The notes under the pieces were generated by a model. That model had not been told where the DNA came from. It did no database searches and saw nothing but the letters and a program-made list of their open reading frames with translations. 64,000 nt of DNA from Watersipora subatra (Eukaryota > Bryozoa > Gymnolaemata > Cheilostomatida > Watersiporidae), in contig NC_088708.1 in assembly GCF_963576615.1 (NCBI RefSeq), positions 3,782,001-3,846,000 of the forward strand, read 5' to 3'. Positions within the stretch are counted from its first letter, which is position 1, and each line of letters opens with the position of its first letter. Below are positions 39,801 to 54,800 of this stretch, one piece after another. Both the position numbers and the translations under genes were made by a program.

Positions 39801-42800
39801 CAGCATTCTGGCACATGCCTGGACAGGTCTACCACTGGAGGGTAGATCCATTCTGGCACAGGCTTGGACAGGTCTGCCACTGGAGGGTAGATCCATTATG
39901 ACACAGGCTTGGACAGGTCTGCCACAGGAGGGTAGTTCCATTCTGACACAGGCCTGGCCAGGTGTGCCACTAGACTAGACGATAGATCCATCAGCGAAAC
40001 GAAGAGCTTGCAAACCATTGCTCGCGCACTTATAAGGCAGGTTTATTCACAACGGTCTATCTGTCCCATTCATTCCAGATTGCTACTCGCCAAAAAGGCA
40101 AACAACAATATTATTGAGGCAGATCGATAGAGCCATGACAAATTAATTTGCAATGTCTAACGTTTATAATAAGAATAGCTCTATAACATTTACAATAGGA
40201 ATAGTTCTATAACATTTACAAGGCTCGATTAAAATTTAATGGTGGTCTGCACCAAGTACGATCTGCATAATCAGTGGTATGGCTAGTTGGAACACTGCCA
40301 AGTGTTCCTTGTAACAACCACACTATCAACACTTCCTAGTAAGATATTATTAAACTAGATAAATGGCAAAGTAAGGGAAACCGAGTTTTACTGGTAATAC
40401 TAAAACAATAAATAATAAAGTTTGAATAAAAAATTGCAACCGACGATTCCAGCTTTCTTTTTACCAAGTCGAAGTTTCAATCAAACCTTCCGCCATTTCA
40501 ACTTCACTAGCTGTTGGCGACCTTGACATCTCCTACAGGATGAAAATATTCAATGGATTTAATAATTCGCGATTTTGCGAACAGTCTATTCCGCGAATTA
40601 TTAAATTCCGTGAATAATTAGCTCTATTTTTAGACACAAGGGAGAATAACTACTGCCTCAAATTAAAAACTAGCCGCTAGGCAGAAGTAGTAAACGTAGC
40701 CGAGTTCCAAATTTTTAAAAAATCATCACCGGGGCTTTGAGTTAACCTAATTGCCAATGCATCCCATTTCTGCACAAAATTATTCAAGGTTGTCACAAGT
40801 TATTCGGCATGGCGTCGTCATCGCAAAAGTTTCTTTTACATTTTTTTTACTTTGAAATCGACTCCATCAACCTCTAAATCGTCATCAACTTCAGTATTAG
40901 AGGTTCTAATACCGAAGTTGATGACGATAATGATTCCGATCTGGACATTATGGTACGTATTTGATTTGCAATGCAGATACATTTTTACATAATTAACCAA
41001 TTAATTTCCATGATCGACTCGTAGTTGTCAGATAAATAGAAACCTAAACACGTGGTGTATGCATGTGAAGGGTTAATTCTATTGCTAGTCGCAATAGAGT
41101 TAACTGTTAATAGAGAGTGATTGTGTTCATCCGCAAATAAATTAGTCCGCAAATATGCATGAAAAAGGCTATTTGCACGGAACTTAACTCAGCGAATATA
41201 TATCCTGTAGTGTATGCTTGTTATCACTAAGTGTTCATAAGGCAATGGCACAATACAGATGCAGTACCGTTATGCATAGAAATGAGTATTGGAGCTAGAT
41301 TAGTTGATAAATCATTGCTGCATTATGTACTGAATTATGTACTGAATTATGTACTGGATTGCTCAATTTTAGACTTTTGACAACAGATCAGAAGGAACAC
41401 AATGATAATGTCTGAGAAATATTGAAATGATTTGTATCTTTAATATCAATGTTCTCTTTCTGAAATTAATGTTATTCAAGCTTTGTAATGCAGCGCTGAG
41501 ACTTAAGTTATTAGGCTATTCATCGTTGGTTATGCTACAACCCTGGCAGACCAAGTAGACCAAGGCACCATGTAGACCAAGTAGACCAAGGCACTGTGTG
41601 GACCAAGCAGACCAAGGCACCGTGTGGACCAAGTAGACCAAGGCACCGTGTAGACCAAGTAGACGAGTGCCTCATGGAATGCTGCATGTGAAGAAAACTT
41701 TTTTGAGCAGACGCCCCAAGCAAGCTGCTAGCTGGTTTGCCCCAAACATGGCTCTCAGGTTTGTGAAACAGATTTTGCCTTTAATGCACAGCTGATAATT
41801 CCGTATTACAATGGTCAATTTCATTTAGCTACAAACCCTAGTTATTGGCAACGCCACACACCTGAGATTGGTGAAACTTATTATCAATGACTATTGCATT
41901 TGTAGTATTTTACTAATAAAATTTTGCGATAAAAAACCAAATAACTCGGCAAAAACCTACTCAAAAAACTACTTTTCCTACTGAAAAAAGGAAAAGTTTT
42001 TTCTTTTTAGGATACTGATGCAGGACTTGTCTAAATCTTACTGTTAGACTTGAATGAAACCAGGCATTAAACATTAACAATCTCTATCAATTTATGTTTG
42101 AGATGATGTATACAAATGTACATGTTATAGAGAGGAAGAGCAAATTGAATGACTCAGTGCAAACCTGCTCAAGTAACTACCAAAAGTTATACTACCATGT
42201 TGAATAATTAAGCAACAGTCAAACAGGTTAACTGTCTTCACCAATTTGAGTATTAGTCGTTGGCGCAGTGTGTAACAAATGGTGGAAATCGCAATGTTAA
42301 CCGAAGTTTAACCATATCAAGATCAGTGGAAAACATATCAACTCGCAACATATGGTATTTATAAGTTCATAGTTTTATTACTAGCTGTATGGATAACTCC
42401 TGTCATTCGCGTAGGAGTCTCCAAGAACTATATTTTGTGGAATGAAGTATGCAACTTCCATTTAATTCTACGCGTATTCATAAACTTTTATATACATACC
42501 CCTTTCGGCGATATTCCATCGACACGGTAATTACTCTACTGATGACCCGCGAACGAACCCAATAAAACATTTTGGCAAACACCATCTGATGTTGTTATAA
42601 AACTTTTAATTATCATAGCCTAAAACACCTGAGCCACAGCATCACCAGACATACACTTATCCACTGTCAGCATACCCGAACTGACTTGGCTATCTATCGT
42701 TTTTTTTTACGTCATCACCCTGTGTGCACATGCGGTCGTTCACGAAAAAGCCGCCATCTTTGTAGAAAATGATCGTCATTCTCCTGAATAATAGTATTTT

Positions 42801-45800
42801 TCGGTGTTATTTTGATACTAGAATAAAAAATTTGCAAACAAAAGAATTGTTTGCAATAATTAATTGCAGAAGCTTCATGTTTTTAACGATAAAAGTTGTC
42901 CATAAAGATGGCAGACAACAATAGAATGACGTCACAAAAAAACGAAGGATTATGCATTATGTCATGGTTGTCATAATTATTACCAACTTCCAACCCGATG
43001 GCAACAAACTACATTTTCTCCAAAAATTATGAAGAGTGTGTGATTGGAATCCAACCTCCTCTTACATAATTATGCTCAATTTAGTAATACTATGCTGCAG
43101 GTAACCTGAAGGCATGCAAATATTTAATGTAAGGATCATTGACAAAAAACATTATTTGTGGCAAGACTTTTCACATATTAGCAAGAGTTCCATAATGGAA
43201 AGCATATTAACAACACAGAGAATGACATTCACATTCTACTACAAGTTGCAATCAAAAATATCTCGATTCACTTTCATGAGCACATTGTGATTTTGAACCT
43301 TTGCAGGTATGATAATTTTTATAAAATGTTAGTTAATGTCACAAACCAAAAGCATTTTAATTAGCATGAAATAAGGTTAAGGAAAATTTTTATGCATGCG
43401 TCTTCTCATATGTTTGCATCTTTACAAAACAAGCATAAATTCTTGTAATTACTATATGTATGCTGAAGCGAGATCCACCAACCTTCGTACGTCTGCGGCT
43501 AGTTGGTGAGTTTGAATCTCTAGAAGGAAGTTTGGGCGTACGAGGAGAACCTGTAGACCTTCTTTCTAGCAGATAATCCATTCTTTTGTTTGTGTATGCA
43601 TTGCCAGTTGCCTCTACAGCAACCTGTAGGAAGGTATGCAAAGCTTTGTCAATATGCACTGAAAAGTAAGTATTGCCTCTAGACACAAACATTTGACAGT
43701 TACCACATCTATGTGATTACAACTACTGATAGCCGTAGGCTAAGCATTTCATCAAAATAGCAAGCACAAAGCGCTAGTGGGCACAGCCATCCTGTCCTTG
43801 TTAACTAGCGAGAGGCCAGCAACATGAATACCACGTGACCTGGCCTTCCATTACCACAGCATGATGCATGATACGCTATACTGGTTATGCAAAGGGTCTG
43901 CAGTAGTGCTGGGCACGGGTAGTAATACTCGTGGGTTTATCTTCTCTCGAGTATCGGGTAATAGAGATTTCGGGTATTCCGGTCCTTCGGGTTCGGGTTT
44001 TGACTTTCGAGTTCGGGTTTTGGTACACGGATCCGTCGGGTAGTGTGAACAAAAACTCGGTCTATTGCACCCTGCGCTCTTAGTCTGGGGCCACAGGGCA
44101 TTTCTGTGTCATTTTTGCTAAGGAGGCACGACAATGGGGTATAACGAGTCTTTAATTTAATAGATAGAATAAAGCATCTCATACCTTATTTACCATACCT
44201 ACCGGAGATATTGTAGTCAAGCAGTGATTACTTGTTATTAAAAGGTGAGTAGAAATACTTAAATCAAATTTTATTTGCGCAATTAGCCAAATCAGCTTCG
44301 TAAACAAATCTATGCCTTTTTCAATACGGCGCGTGTTTGCTTTCACCGATAACACATAGGTCCTTAGTCTGTTTCCGCTATCGCCTTGTTAGAAACTGCC
44401 ATCAGCGTTGGTAGTAGCAGTGAAAATTTAATAACTCTGTTTAAATTGATTACCACAGCTAGCTATTATGGATTACATAATTCATTATAACCAAGTTTTA
44501 CTAAGCCAACAAGCCTTACTAACGGAAAAAGCCGATAATGTAAAGTTTTTATGAGATTTGGAGCACCATCTACAAAAAATCAGAGAGGTCCATAGAACAT
44601 GCTTAAGTATTAAGCTACCATAGACCTTATCTTCTGCCACCTGTTGACACGAAAATTCCCTGGGGCCCCAGACTATCTTGACTGTTTAACAATCTGCCTG
44701 TTAACGCTGCGAGTACGAATGTCAGTCGATAAAAACTGTAATAAATGATAAATAAATTGAAAAGAAATATAATTGCTTTGTAAATTTGAAGATATATCTG
44801 TTTAAAAAATTTAAACATAAAATCTATATCAACAAACCCGATACCCGAAAAACTCATAGGCAAAGAAATACCCGAGCCTAGCACTACTAGCTACCCGATA
44901 CTCGACAAACCCGAACAGAAGGGGGCGGGTTTAAACCCGCTGACCGAGAAGTACTCGTGCCCAGCACTAGCCTGCAGGGGTAGACAAATGGTGATCATCG
45001 GTGTGCCATGCCCGAACTAGGATCTATTTTATTAAAGGCAGTTAGCACCAAAGAATTTTTACTGATCAACTTATCAATATTTAGGAATTTCTTCTGTTTT
45101 TCTGGCACAATTTAAAAAAAACTATTTCATGACGAAATCAAGGTTAACAGAATAACAGCGCCGGAACCTGTATTATTTAAATCTATAATAGTCTAATAAT
45201 ATATGATAAAAATCTCTACTAAAAATATTAAAACCGGTTTCTTTTGATGATAGAAATTTGATTTCTGCCACCCAACACTCAATATTATGTGACACAAAAA
45301 TATTATCCCTGCGCTTCTCTGCATTAAACATAATATCTGTAAGAGTTGTCATTCGTCTAATAACATAATTGTAGACAAGACCCATGAAATTGAAACAAAA
45401 ATGTAAGTTGTCAAATGTAATATCTAGTTGATTGTTACGCTGCAACCTAAATAGGTTTGAAAACTGTGAGCTGTCTAGGAGGACCAGCAGATAATCAACT
45501 GTGGAAAGTGACTACTCTCACAGGACAATCACTTTTACAAAGAAACAATTCAATCAGTACACTATTAGGCTATTGTCTTGATTAGATACTAAACATTCAT
45601 GAAGTGACATGCAATCCAGTTTCATGGAAAAGCTAATGCCAGAACAGCGAAAGTGTTTTCAACAAGTTGTAACAACATTGTGCCCATTTGCAACACCAGA
45701 GCCAATACTAATTTATAACCTAGTGTTGCAATAACATAACAGTCGGTATGTATTTTCATAAATAGTCCAAAGCTAGGCAAGTTTATAAATTCCATAATAG

Positions 45801-48800
45801 ATGATTACTATTCCCATTGAGCTCAACTGCAGCTTGACTATTTCAGTATTGACCATATTTTTATCGATCTGTGCTTTGCTTGTCTAACAACCCTTATATC
45901 AATATTCTAATGTATCAAACCTTTGTCGATCAAGGTATCGTAGACAGTGGCTCACCGATAGCCATCATGTGATGCATCGAGAATACCAACGGAATTACTA
46001 GCCACACAGACACAAGTCTTATAAAACAGCCAGTAAGCAGCAAATTAGTAGTACTCCCTTGAAGCATATAGAATTAATTATACACTGAAGAAGCAGGCCA
46101 GTGACGATGTGATTCGCTGTCATATATGCCTAGATAATAAAAATGGATGTCTGTGTGAAACTTTTATGTTCAACAGACTTTCATTACTACAATACAGTGT
46201 GTAACTTATTTTGTTAACTATGAATGTTATAGTCTCACAGCAACTCGCATATTCTACGCTAAAAATGTAATACAAAACTTTTCAAGTCAAAATGACCAAT
46301 TTATGGGTCATCTAGATTCTTGATAGTTATTCCTCTGACATCAGTAACTTTCACTAGACTATTAATGGATGCTGAAAAAGCCAACATTTACTAATCTCTT
46401 CTCAACAAATCCAGACTGGACTTGAAAAAAAATTGCGTTGTAATAATTTTATAGAATTGCCGCTATGATCTTTCAGTAGTTGTTTGCCAATACTCACAAC
46501 AATTCCTTTCTTATATTTTTATTGATATAAAACTAAATATAGAGTTTTATATTACTTCTGATTGAGGCGAGTATATTTATATTATCTGTAAAGATACAAA
46601 TTAACCATAGAATACTTGTAGGTCTACTGCAGTTAAACCAAGTACGTATAGCACAGATACTCACAGTATATGAGATATAAAATTATAGATACCACACAAT
46701 CAACAAAAAAGGTGATGGCACGTCCTCTTTACAATAAAGACAGTTTTTTGAGTTGTAGTCTTAGTTACACAGGATACAAACGGTGCACTGGTAGAGGTGG
46801 TGAGGGTGGCACGGAGCTAGTCCAACTAGGCCTATGTGAATTTAATAAATTAACATATATTCTATATTGGATATCTTTGAAATGTAATCTTTAATTATCA
46901 TGTTTCATGTAACTCTCATGAAATCATTGGCTTATTTTCTTTCTCTTTCATCACTACTGCCACACTCACTTATCTTTTTGGAGTCCATAAAGTTAATACT
47001 AAAAAGGAAGGTAAGAAGTATTGTTTAATAATACTCGCACAGCGAAGAACTAAAAACTTGCTCCAAATTTTATGCTGGGTCAAAAAATTGTATGTTGAGG
47101 TAGTCGTAAGTTGTAACGCTGTAGTAAAAAATTCTCCTACAACGTACATAATCCGTTCCAGGTACATTTACGACTTTACGTTATAGGGATTTTATGCTAT
47201 ACGAACAGTACAATACTTGTAAATTGCCTAATCCGTTCCAAGATCTTGCCAAACTCACTCCTTTGGCCATACAAAAAAAACTAGACTGAACTTTTCAATG
47301 TAACTGCAGTATTATTGGTTTGCATCGACAACTAATCTCCTTTTTCTTATCCCTTTCACTCGTTTTATGGCTCATGATTGCGGTAATTTTACAATAAGTA
47401 CATCTCCGACATCCATTTACAGCGATTTGTTTATTTTTTCTAGTCAGCAGTCTATTCTGCAGAGTAAAGCTAATAATAAATGCGTCTACAATAAAGCAAA
47501 ACAATATTTTTACTATAAAAAGAGCGGTGTCTACCTGTTCATTGTCTATCTATAACTAAGGGGTCAAGGTTAGGATAAAAGACAACCTTCGACGATACTC
47601 CAACTCGTGACATTAAGATTGGTACATCGACGTTGTAACACTTGCGCCAATCGATCACCTTTTAGCATTTATGAGCAATTGCGCGGCTACCCATTCTCTG
47701 TTTTGTCGACACATCTGACTATCGACCACGACGAACTAAAATGTTATACAAGTTGTATATATAATGGATATAACGATATACGTACGTCGGTTTTTTCTTT
47801 CACAAGTGCAGCAAGATATGGTAATTGAATTGAATTTGAGAACTTGCCCCGACACTTTACGTTATATGGAATTTTTTACCTAGTACGAAGCAAAAACTTA
47901 ACATAAATTATTTATGTTATCTGGAAATTATGGTATAAGAGGTATACATTATAGGAGCAGCTAGTATATTGTCATATTTACAATTAAAACAAATAAAAAA
48001 TCAAATAGAAACAAACTTGGTTACGTTCCAAACTATAGCAATAACAATATAATACTTGTCGCAATGATACATAGGGCAGTAAGAGACAAAATTACTACTA
48101 TGCAATATGTACCTGCAAAATTACGTTTCATAACGCTGCACCCACAAGGATTTTCGTACTGTACTCATTGTAGTACGATTTGTAATGAAAATTAGGTGAT
48201 GTTAAACAAAGTCCTATAAACATTTAAGATAAAAGGAAATGCTGTTGTAATAATGCATTGCCCATAGCATAATTTTTGTCTCAGTTAGCCAGCTACACAG
48301 CCACAGCAACAACAATTCATGTTTGTCATAGAAATTCACTGCCGTTTACAAGTCAACACGCTGCACTACTACGTATTTTTTTATGAAGGAATTACTTCTG
48401 ATTCAAATTAACATTTCCACCCTATAACCTCTGTAACATATTATATCAACCACCATTTTGTCAAAATGACTAAAATATATATATATTACTGCTTCAAATT
48501 GTTTAAAATTCATGTTGCAACATCGTAACATATTAAAAAGAATCATGGGGAGTCTGATTTCCTATCCTATAAGTCAAATTGTATACTAAGGAGGAGATTA
48601 AAACAGGTATTTCGCCATCCCAAAAACTTCATAAAAATTTCTTACCCTTCAAAAATTCCAAAACTCCTGTAAACTCAATTATAATACATTTATAAATAGT
48701 TTTTTAACACAACTGCATAATACTGTATTTTCACAAAAAATGCAGTGATTTCTTGATGACTTCTGGTAATAATAATTAACCTTTCATGTTGGCAATATTA

Positions 48801-51800
48801 GAATTATAGAAATCGTAGACATTCACTCAATCTAGAGATACCAAAATCAAACTGTTTTTGGTCTCTATGAAAATAATCATAGCTGAAATCTAATAGTCTT
48901 AACTCCAATAATAAACACATTTGGCTAGCAGATGGTCAGTAAAAATCAGTGTACGTTTAGATTTGACAAAATTTGAGAGAGTTTTAGTATATTTTTGTTT
49001 TAAAATGGATTTTTGAACTGATGTAGAACTTTCACAGCCTTCTAGCTAATTTATATGCATGCGTAACAAACAATGTCGGAAATTTAATGCGATTGGTTTC
49101 ATGAGATGGTATTAGTTTGGGCCAAGAACAGAATGAGCACCGGAACTCATGGCACCAACAAGCCGTCTCAGTCACAAGAGGTTTGACAGGATAAAAGACA
49201 CACTGGAACATTGGTAGGTCACCAGTTGATAAAACTAGCAATACTAATTAGAGTAAGAATAGGACTTCTGTGTGAGATTTATGAGATCTGTTAGAATGAG
49301 AGGCAAGAGATAAATCATGTACAATTTTCTAATATAGTAGCTGAAACACATTTACCACCTCATTTAACAAATACATGGACAATACTTTGCAACATCTGTG
49401 AAGTACAGTGTCCAGTTTAATAGTCGGTACTGTGTCCGACACGCAAGGATAGCTCACCGCCACATATAGCAATATAGCATGCTACGGCATTCATTTTCAT
49501 TGTTGCAAATGCAAACAGAGGATAAGACAACTGCCAGTCTGCAAATGTGTGAGCACAACTCCCATGGTAAAATGAGAATTGCGTTGAATTACATACGATA
49601 GATGACAATTTCTATCAAGTTGAATTACAGATAGATATACACGTAAAACCTCTCATCAGAGCAGAGGAGATAACTAAGAAATGCGTGTTGCCTACCAAGG
49701 AATGATATAGTTTTTAGTAATGAAAAGATCCACAAGGTTTGTCTTATTAGATCCGCTGAGAACATATTTGTTAATAACAAATAGCTTTATGTGCAGCAGC
49801 CAAATTCCTTTATTTAACCAAATTCATTTATATTGAAATGTGGTTTTTGGTATGAAAACTTCAATGCAAAATTTATCCATTATAACATGAAAATTAAAAT
49901 ATTGGCTTGGCCTCAAGATATGCATAGACTACAGGAACAACACAAGGGAACAAGATTAATCAAAAGCATTTTTCTCCAAGAGACTAAGTTTTAGCAGATA
50001 TTGGGTAGTAGCCATCAAAAGTACTACAGCAAATAAAAAGTGCAAACTAGTTTTGAAAACGCTAAAACGTGGAATGCTCCATGTCCCAACTTTGATTAAT
50101 CTCCGCGAAGGTTGATCTTTGTAAAATTCAAAGTTGGGATATTTGTAAATTGGTCCACACCACTATCTTTTCTAATCCACTTCATGACATATCTTTCCCT
50201 GCATGGATGAATATCAAAGTGATGACCATAGAAGCCTTGTCAGGACCTGACCTAAGTTCCATTTGGTCATATATATATTTGTGTATTTTTTCTTTTATGT
50301 ATTTACTTTATTTTGTAGTTTTATTGTTTATCAAACGGCTTTGTTACTGAAAATATTTTCTTATGTGTCTGTAAGTTGTTCACGAAATTTACTTTTTGAA
50401 AAAATCGGGTTGAGTTTTCAGAATTGGCTTTCTTAACACAAGATTTTCTTAACCAGATCTATTTTTCAAACTGCATTGATACAATTTCTAATGATCTTAT
50501 CTGGTGTAAGGCTTATAATGTTACCGGATCTTATAATGTTGATCAAATATGCATCATTGACAGTGGCTCTATGTATGCCATTGTGAGTATTGTGCATTTC
50601 ACCATATCTGTCTGACGACAACATTTACCCAAATTGAGTCAGTGTGAAAACAGGGATGAGAAACATTTTGCTGAATCTCAGTTTTTTCAGACGTGCCATG
50701 GCTACGAAGTTACCATAGCCTAATAGGCCTATGTTGTTTAAATGTGCGTTTGCATGTACCATACAAGTGTGATCTAAATAATTCCGAGATTTTTTACGTA
50801 AACAAAAAGCCATGAGAGCGCTTCATTCGAATATTAGTTTCTCCAATATAATATTTTATCTGAATTGCATAACCATAATAAATAAGATGTTTTCATGAAA
50901 GTTTTAGCGCCAAATGGCATTATCCTCATTAACTGGTTCGTCCGAATTTACAATGATCAATCTTTAGGTAGGTTACATTCAATGTTTCACTTGGTAGATT
51001 AACACTAAGACCTTTCTGTATTAACAAGCATACTATAGATGTCTACAGGTTGTTACTCGTTAAACCTATAACATTAAAATAAACAATTACTAAGCATATC
51101 AATTAGATCATACCCAGTAGGAACTTGGCTTGAAGCGTAAAATGTGCTAGGTATTAGATTGCTTATAAGAAAGAGAAATTGACTCCCAATAGTTTTCCTA
51201 GCCTCATCAGGGCCTATAGATTAAATTTCAACTCTGAGTCACAATCATGGACTGCACGCATACAACTGAACTCGTTATAATTGTTTGCCACTCTGGACCT
51301 TTTTAAACGCATTGTTCACAGGTCTGAATAGCATTTGTTTGGAACCAAAATTAAGGAGCCGCGTGTGAGCCGACCTTAAAATTTGAGTTGACTGTTACAT
51401 CACAGCTGTCAAAGAGCTTTAATCTACACGGACTTGTTCAACAATAAACATTCCTCATCTCATGAACAACTAAAAGTTACATAATCAACTAGTTTCAAAA
51501 CTGCTATAATTGACGTATAACACTAAGTAACTCTATCATAGAGCAGTTGTAGGCCTTTAGACATATTCCATCAGTACTCAGTAAACGAGAACTAAATTAG
51601 CATGCTGTTCGTGATAGGAATCTCAAATATATCACACAAAAACTGTACATTAGGTACTAGTTATTAAACTTACACTTGGGAGTTATCTATTCCTTCATTC
51701 TCACCCTTGTTACTGTGTTAAGAACTGAAAACCAGTCAAACCTTAACATATAAAGTTAATACTTCCAAAGATTGCTTTTGATTGTTGAAACCATCGCATA

Positions 51801-54800
51801 TTGACAAAAATATATCTTTAGGAATACATTGTTATTTCATTTACAGTGGCCCAACCCCCCCGGTTTTTGTCTCGTGTGGCCCTACCTTTACTCTGCTGTG
51901 TTGTAGGTGCAAAATATGTGGAAATGTGATTACAGGCTCTTGAAAGCTCAAACAGTTAATAGCAGCCATCACAAAAAGCCTTAGGTTGGAATCCCTCTCC
52001 AAAACGGCTCAAATGGGACGCAGTTGAACAAGATGTGCTTCTGTTTACACTTGCATGCAACCTCATTCGTCGAAATATTTTCACAAATATACTTCACGCA
52101 TACTAGAGGCCATGACTATTGTCCTTACGCATCTATTTCACCATCATCGTAATGCTGTCACTTTGAGCACTGATATCTCAAAACCTAGCCTAAAAAATAG
52201 TTTAATTTTTTAACCTTAGCTTGAAGGAGTGCGTATCATCCTCTGATAAACATGATGAGCCTGTTGGTCACCTGTGATGGTCAAAAAATGCTGCAGAAAT
52301 TGTTTGCGGCATTTGGCAGGAAGTACGGGTGACATGGTCAGATTACGACTAGATGATTAGACCAAGCTGAAACGAAACCGTAAAATAGTGAGCATCTATA
52401 TTTGATAAGGGCTTTCCGGTAGAACCCGAAGTGTTCGTCATAAACTAGTGCTACGAGACGTTTTATATTGAGCCTTTTATTGGCCTTTCAATTCACATGA
52501 TAACATCACGTGTCAAAACAATAACCACGACGAGTTAAGTACGTCATCGAAACAAAGGGATTCCAACCTACGTCGTTTTCGTGATGGCGGTGATTAACTG
52601 TTCGTTTTTGAGCTTTAAGAGCTTGTAATCACATTTCCACATATTTTGCACCTACCACACAGCGGAGTAAGACATGGTGAATCTTATGATACCAAATAAC
52701 TGTAATGTGAATTATGTCGCAAGTCAACCTCTAAGCGTTCCACAGACAAGCTATGAATTTCTCAATTATAGTATGAAAAACCAACGACCCGGGCTTACTG
52801 GTTGTCACAATTAATATTAGCATTAGTGAGTAGTGTTGTAATTTTCTCACCAAATGATAAGTTAATTGATTACTGATGGAGTCATAAGCCTTATGCTATT
52901 ATTAGTATGTTTTGCAACTACTTTTTATAAGCCTAGGCCTAAATAGTTCAAAAATTATGAGATGAACAAGTGGTTGTTGATTGGCAGCTCTTGTTCTCCC
53001 ACAAAATAGAAGCCAAATGAGATAATTTCAAGTGGAACATTAGTATAAACCATGCAACCAACTTTTTACATTTGAGGCATGAAATGTGGTACTAAAAGTA
53101 GTTAACAGTTAAAAAAGACAAATAAGGTTTACTACGAAGTACTGCATATAACTAGAGTTGAAGAAGGCGATGCACTATTGTTGATGCATGCAGCATGTTC
53201 AGTACAATTACAGTACACTCAAGTTCATCATGGATTAACGCCAAGCAGTTCTCTAAGGCCAACGGTGGCCAACATTTACAGTTCATGACCCCTCTGTGGT
53301 TATGATACTGCTCCAAGAGACGACAAGCAAGCGGATTAAACAATTGTATTATTCCACTCGACTCCAACTACATACTGTGTATTCCCATCAAATGGCAGGG
53401 GAAGTTTACCGAGGGTGCATTGGCATATCGCCTAGCAAGATCTATATGCGCACGTATAGTAGTTATGACATGACAATGCCCGCAGCTTGAGTTGGCTCAT
53501 TACACTCCGCACCCTTTCATATTCATGCAGGAGAACTCGTAAGGCTGGCAAGTTACACATGGACAAACGAGAGAAAGAAGCGCATAATACCAAACTCGAC
53601 CAGTCATAGAGGTTAAAGAAAACAATGACATAGATTATCATAAAATATGCAAAGAAAACATGATCAATAGGGGCCACAGCGGTAAGATGCTTTGGGTGCA
53701 AAGAGAGGACTAGTACATTAAATAATCCATCAGGTCCTGCGTGACACCTCTCTTACACATCAATCAAAAGCATGAAGAGCTCATGTTCTGCCAGAGAAAT
53801 TATATACAACCGAGTTCTTCTGTCGGCAGTCATTGCAAACTACACTGTTGAACAACTTGAATTAATCAAACACTGACAATTGGCAAACATTCACAAAGAG
53901 CCTACAAACGAGACCAACTGACAACAGTTAGCCAACAAAGGAGCCTGCTTGGCTATAAATGGCTGCGCTCAATCGCAGAAGATATCAAGCCATTGGGAAT
54001 TAGCGCTATCAATATCGGCACAACCAGCTAAGTTAAGCGACTTGCTAAGTTCTACACTTATAATTAGAGAGGCTAAAATAGTTGAGTAGTAATTGATGAT
54101 CTGTTAGACATCTTAAGAACTGTCAAGGTTATAACTATAGTGACCAGCATCGGTGTCCCTTAGAAGACCGCGAGCCACGGTGTCCCTTCGAAGACCACGG
54201 GCCACGGTGTCCCTTCGAAGACCACGAGCCACGGTGTCCCTTAGAAGACCGCGAGCCACGGTGTCCCTTAGAAGACCACGAGCCACGGTGTCCCTTATAA
54301 GACCACGGGCCACGGTGTCCCTTAGAAGACCATGAGCCACAGTGTCCCTTAGAAGACCATGAGGCACGATGTCCCTTAGAAGACCCCGAGCCACGGTGTC
54401 CCTTAGAAGACCATGAGCCACGGCGCCTCTTAGACGACCATGAGCCACAGGCGTCCCTTAAAACAGTGATCTCCAACCACTGGGCCGCTGACCGGTACGT
54501 GGATCAATCTGTACCAGCCGCACAAGAATTAATTCTTTAAATTAATTAGTTACTTGTTTTATTTATTATCTAAGTCTTGAAAGAAAACAACGTACAATTA
54601 GGGCTCTCTCTACATGTACTAATACCTTAGCAATCTAGTTTGTCGTTAGAGATTGCCAGGTGTATCGAGTGTTGATATACTAAACTTGATGTCACGAGTT
54701 TTAGTTTCGTTGAAAGCTATCTTTTATACTAACCTCAAACCCTGGTCGGTCAAACCTTGGTCGGTCAAACCCTGGCAGTCAAACAGACACCTACACCTAA

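Noticed and set aside
45173..45445. A 90-codon minus-strand frame in AUTS2-like intron 1
   Set aside because: No domain, no splice context, and composition like its surroundings.
49032..49241. A cysteine-containing 69-codon minus-strand frame
   Set aside because: Could be a decayed transposon fragment, but no motif was recognisable and no splice support was seen.
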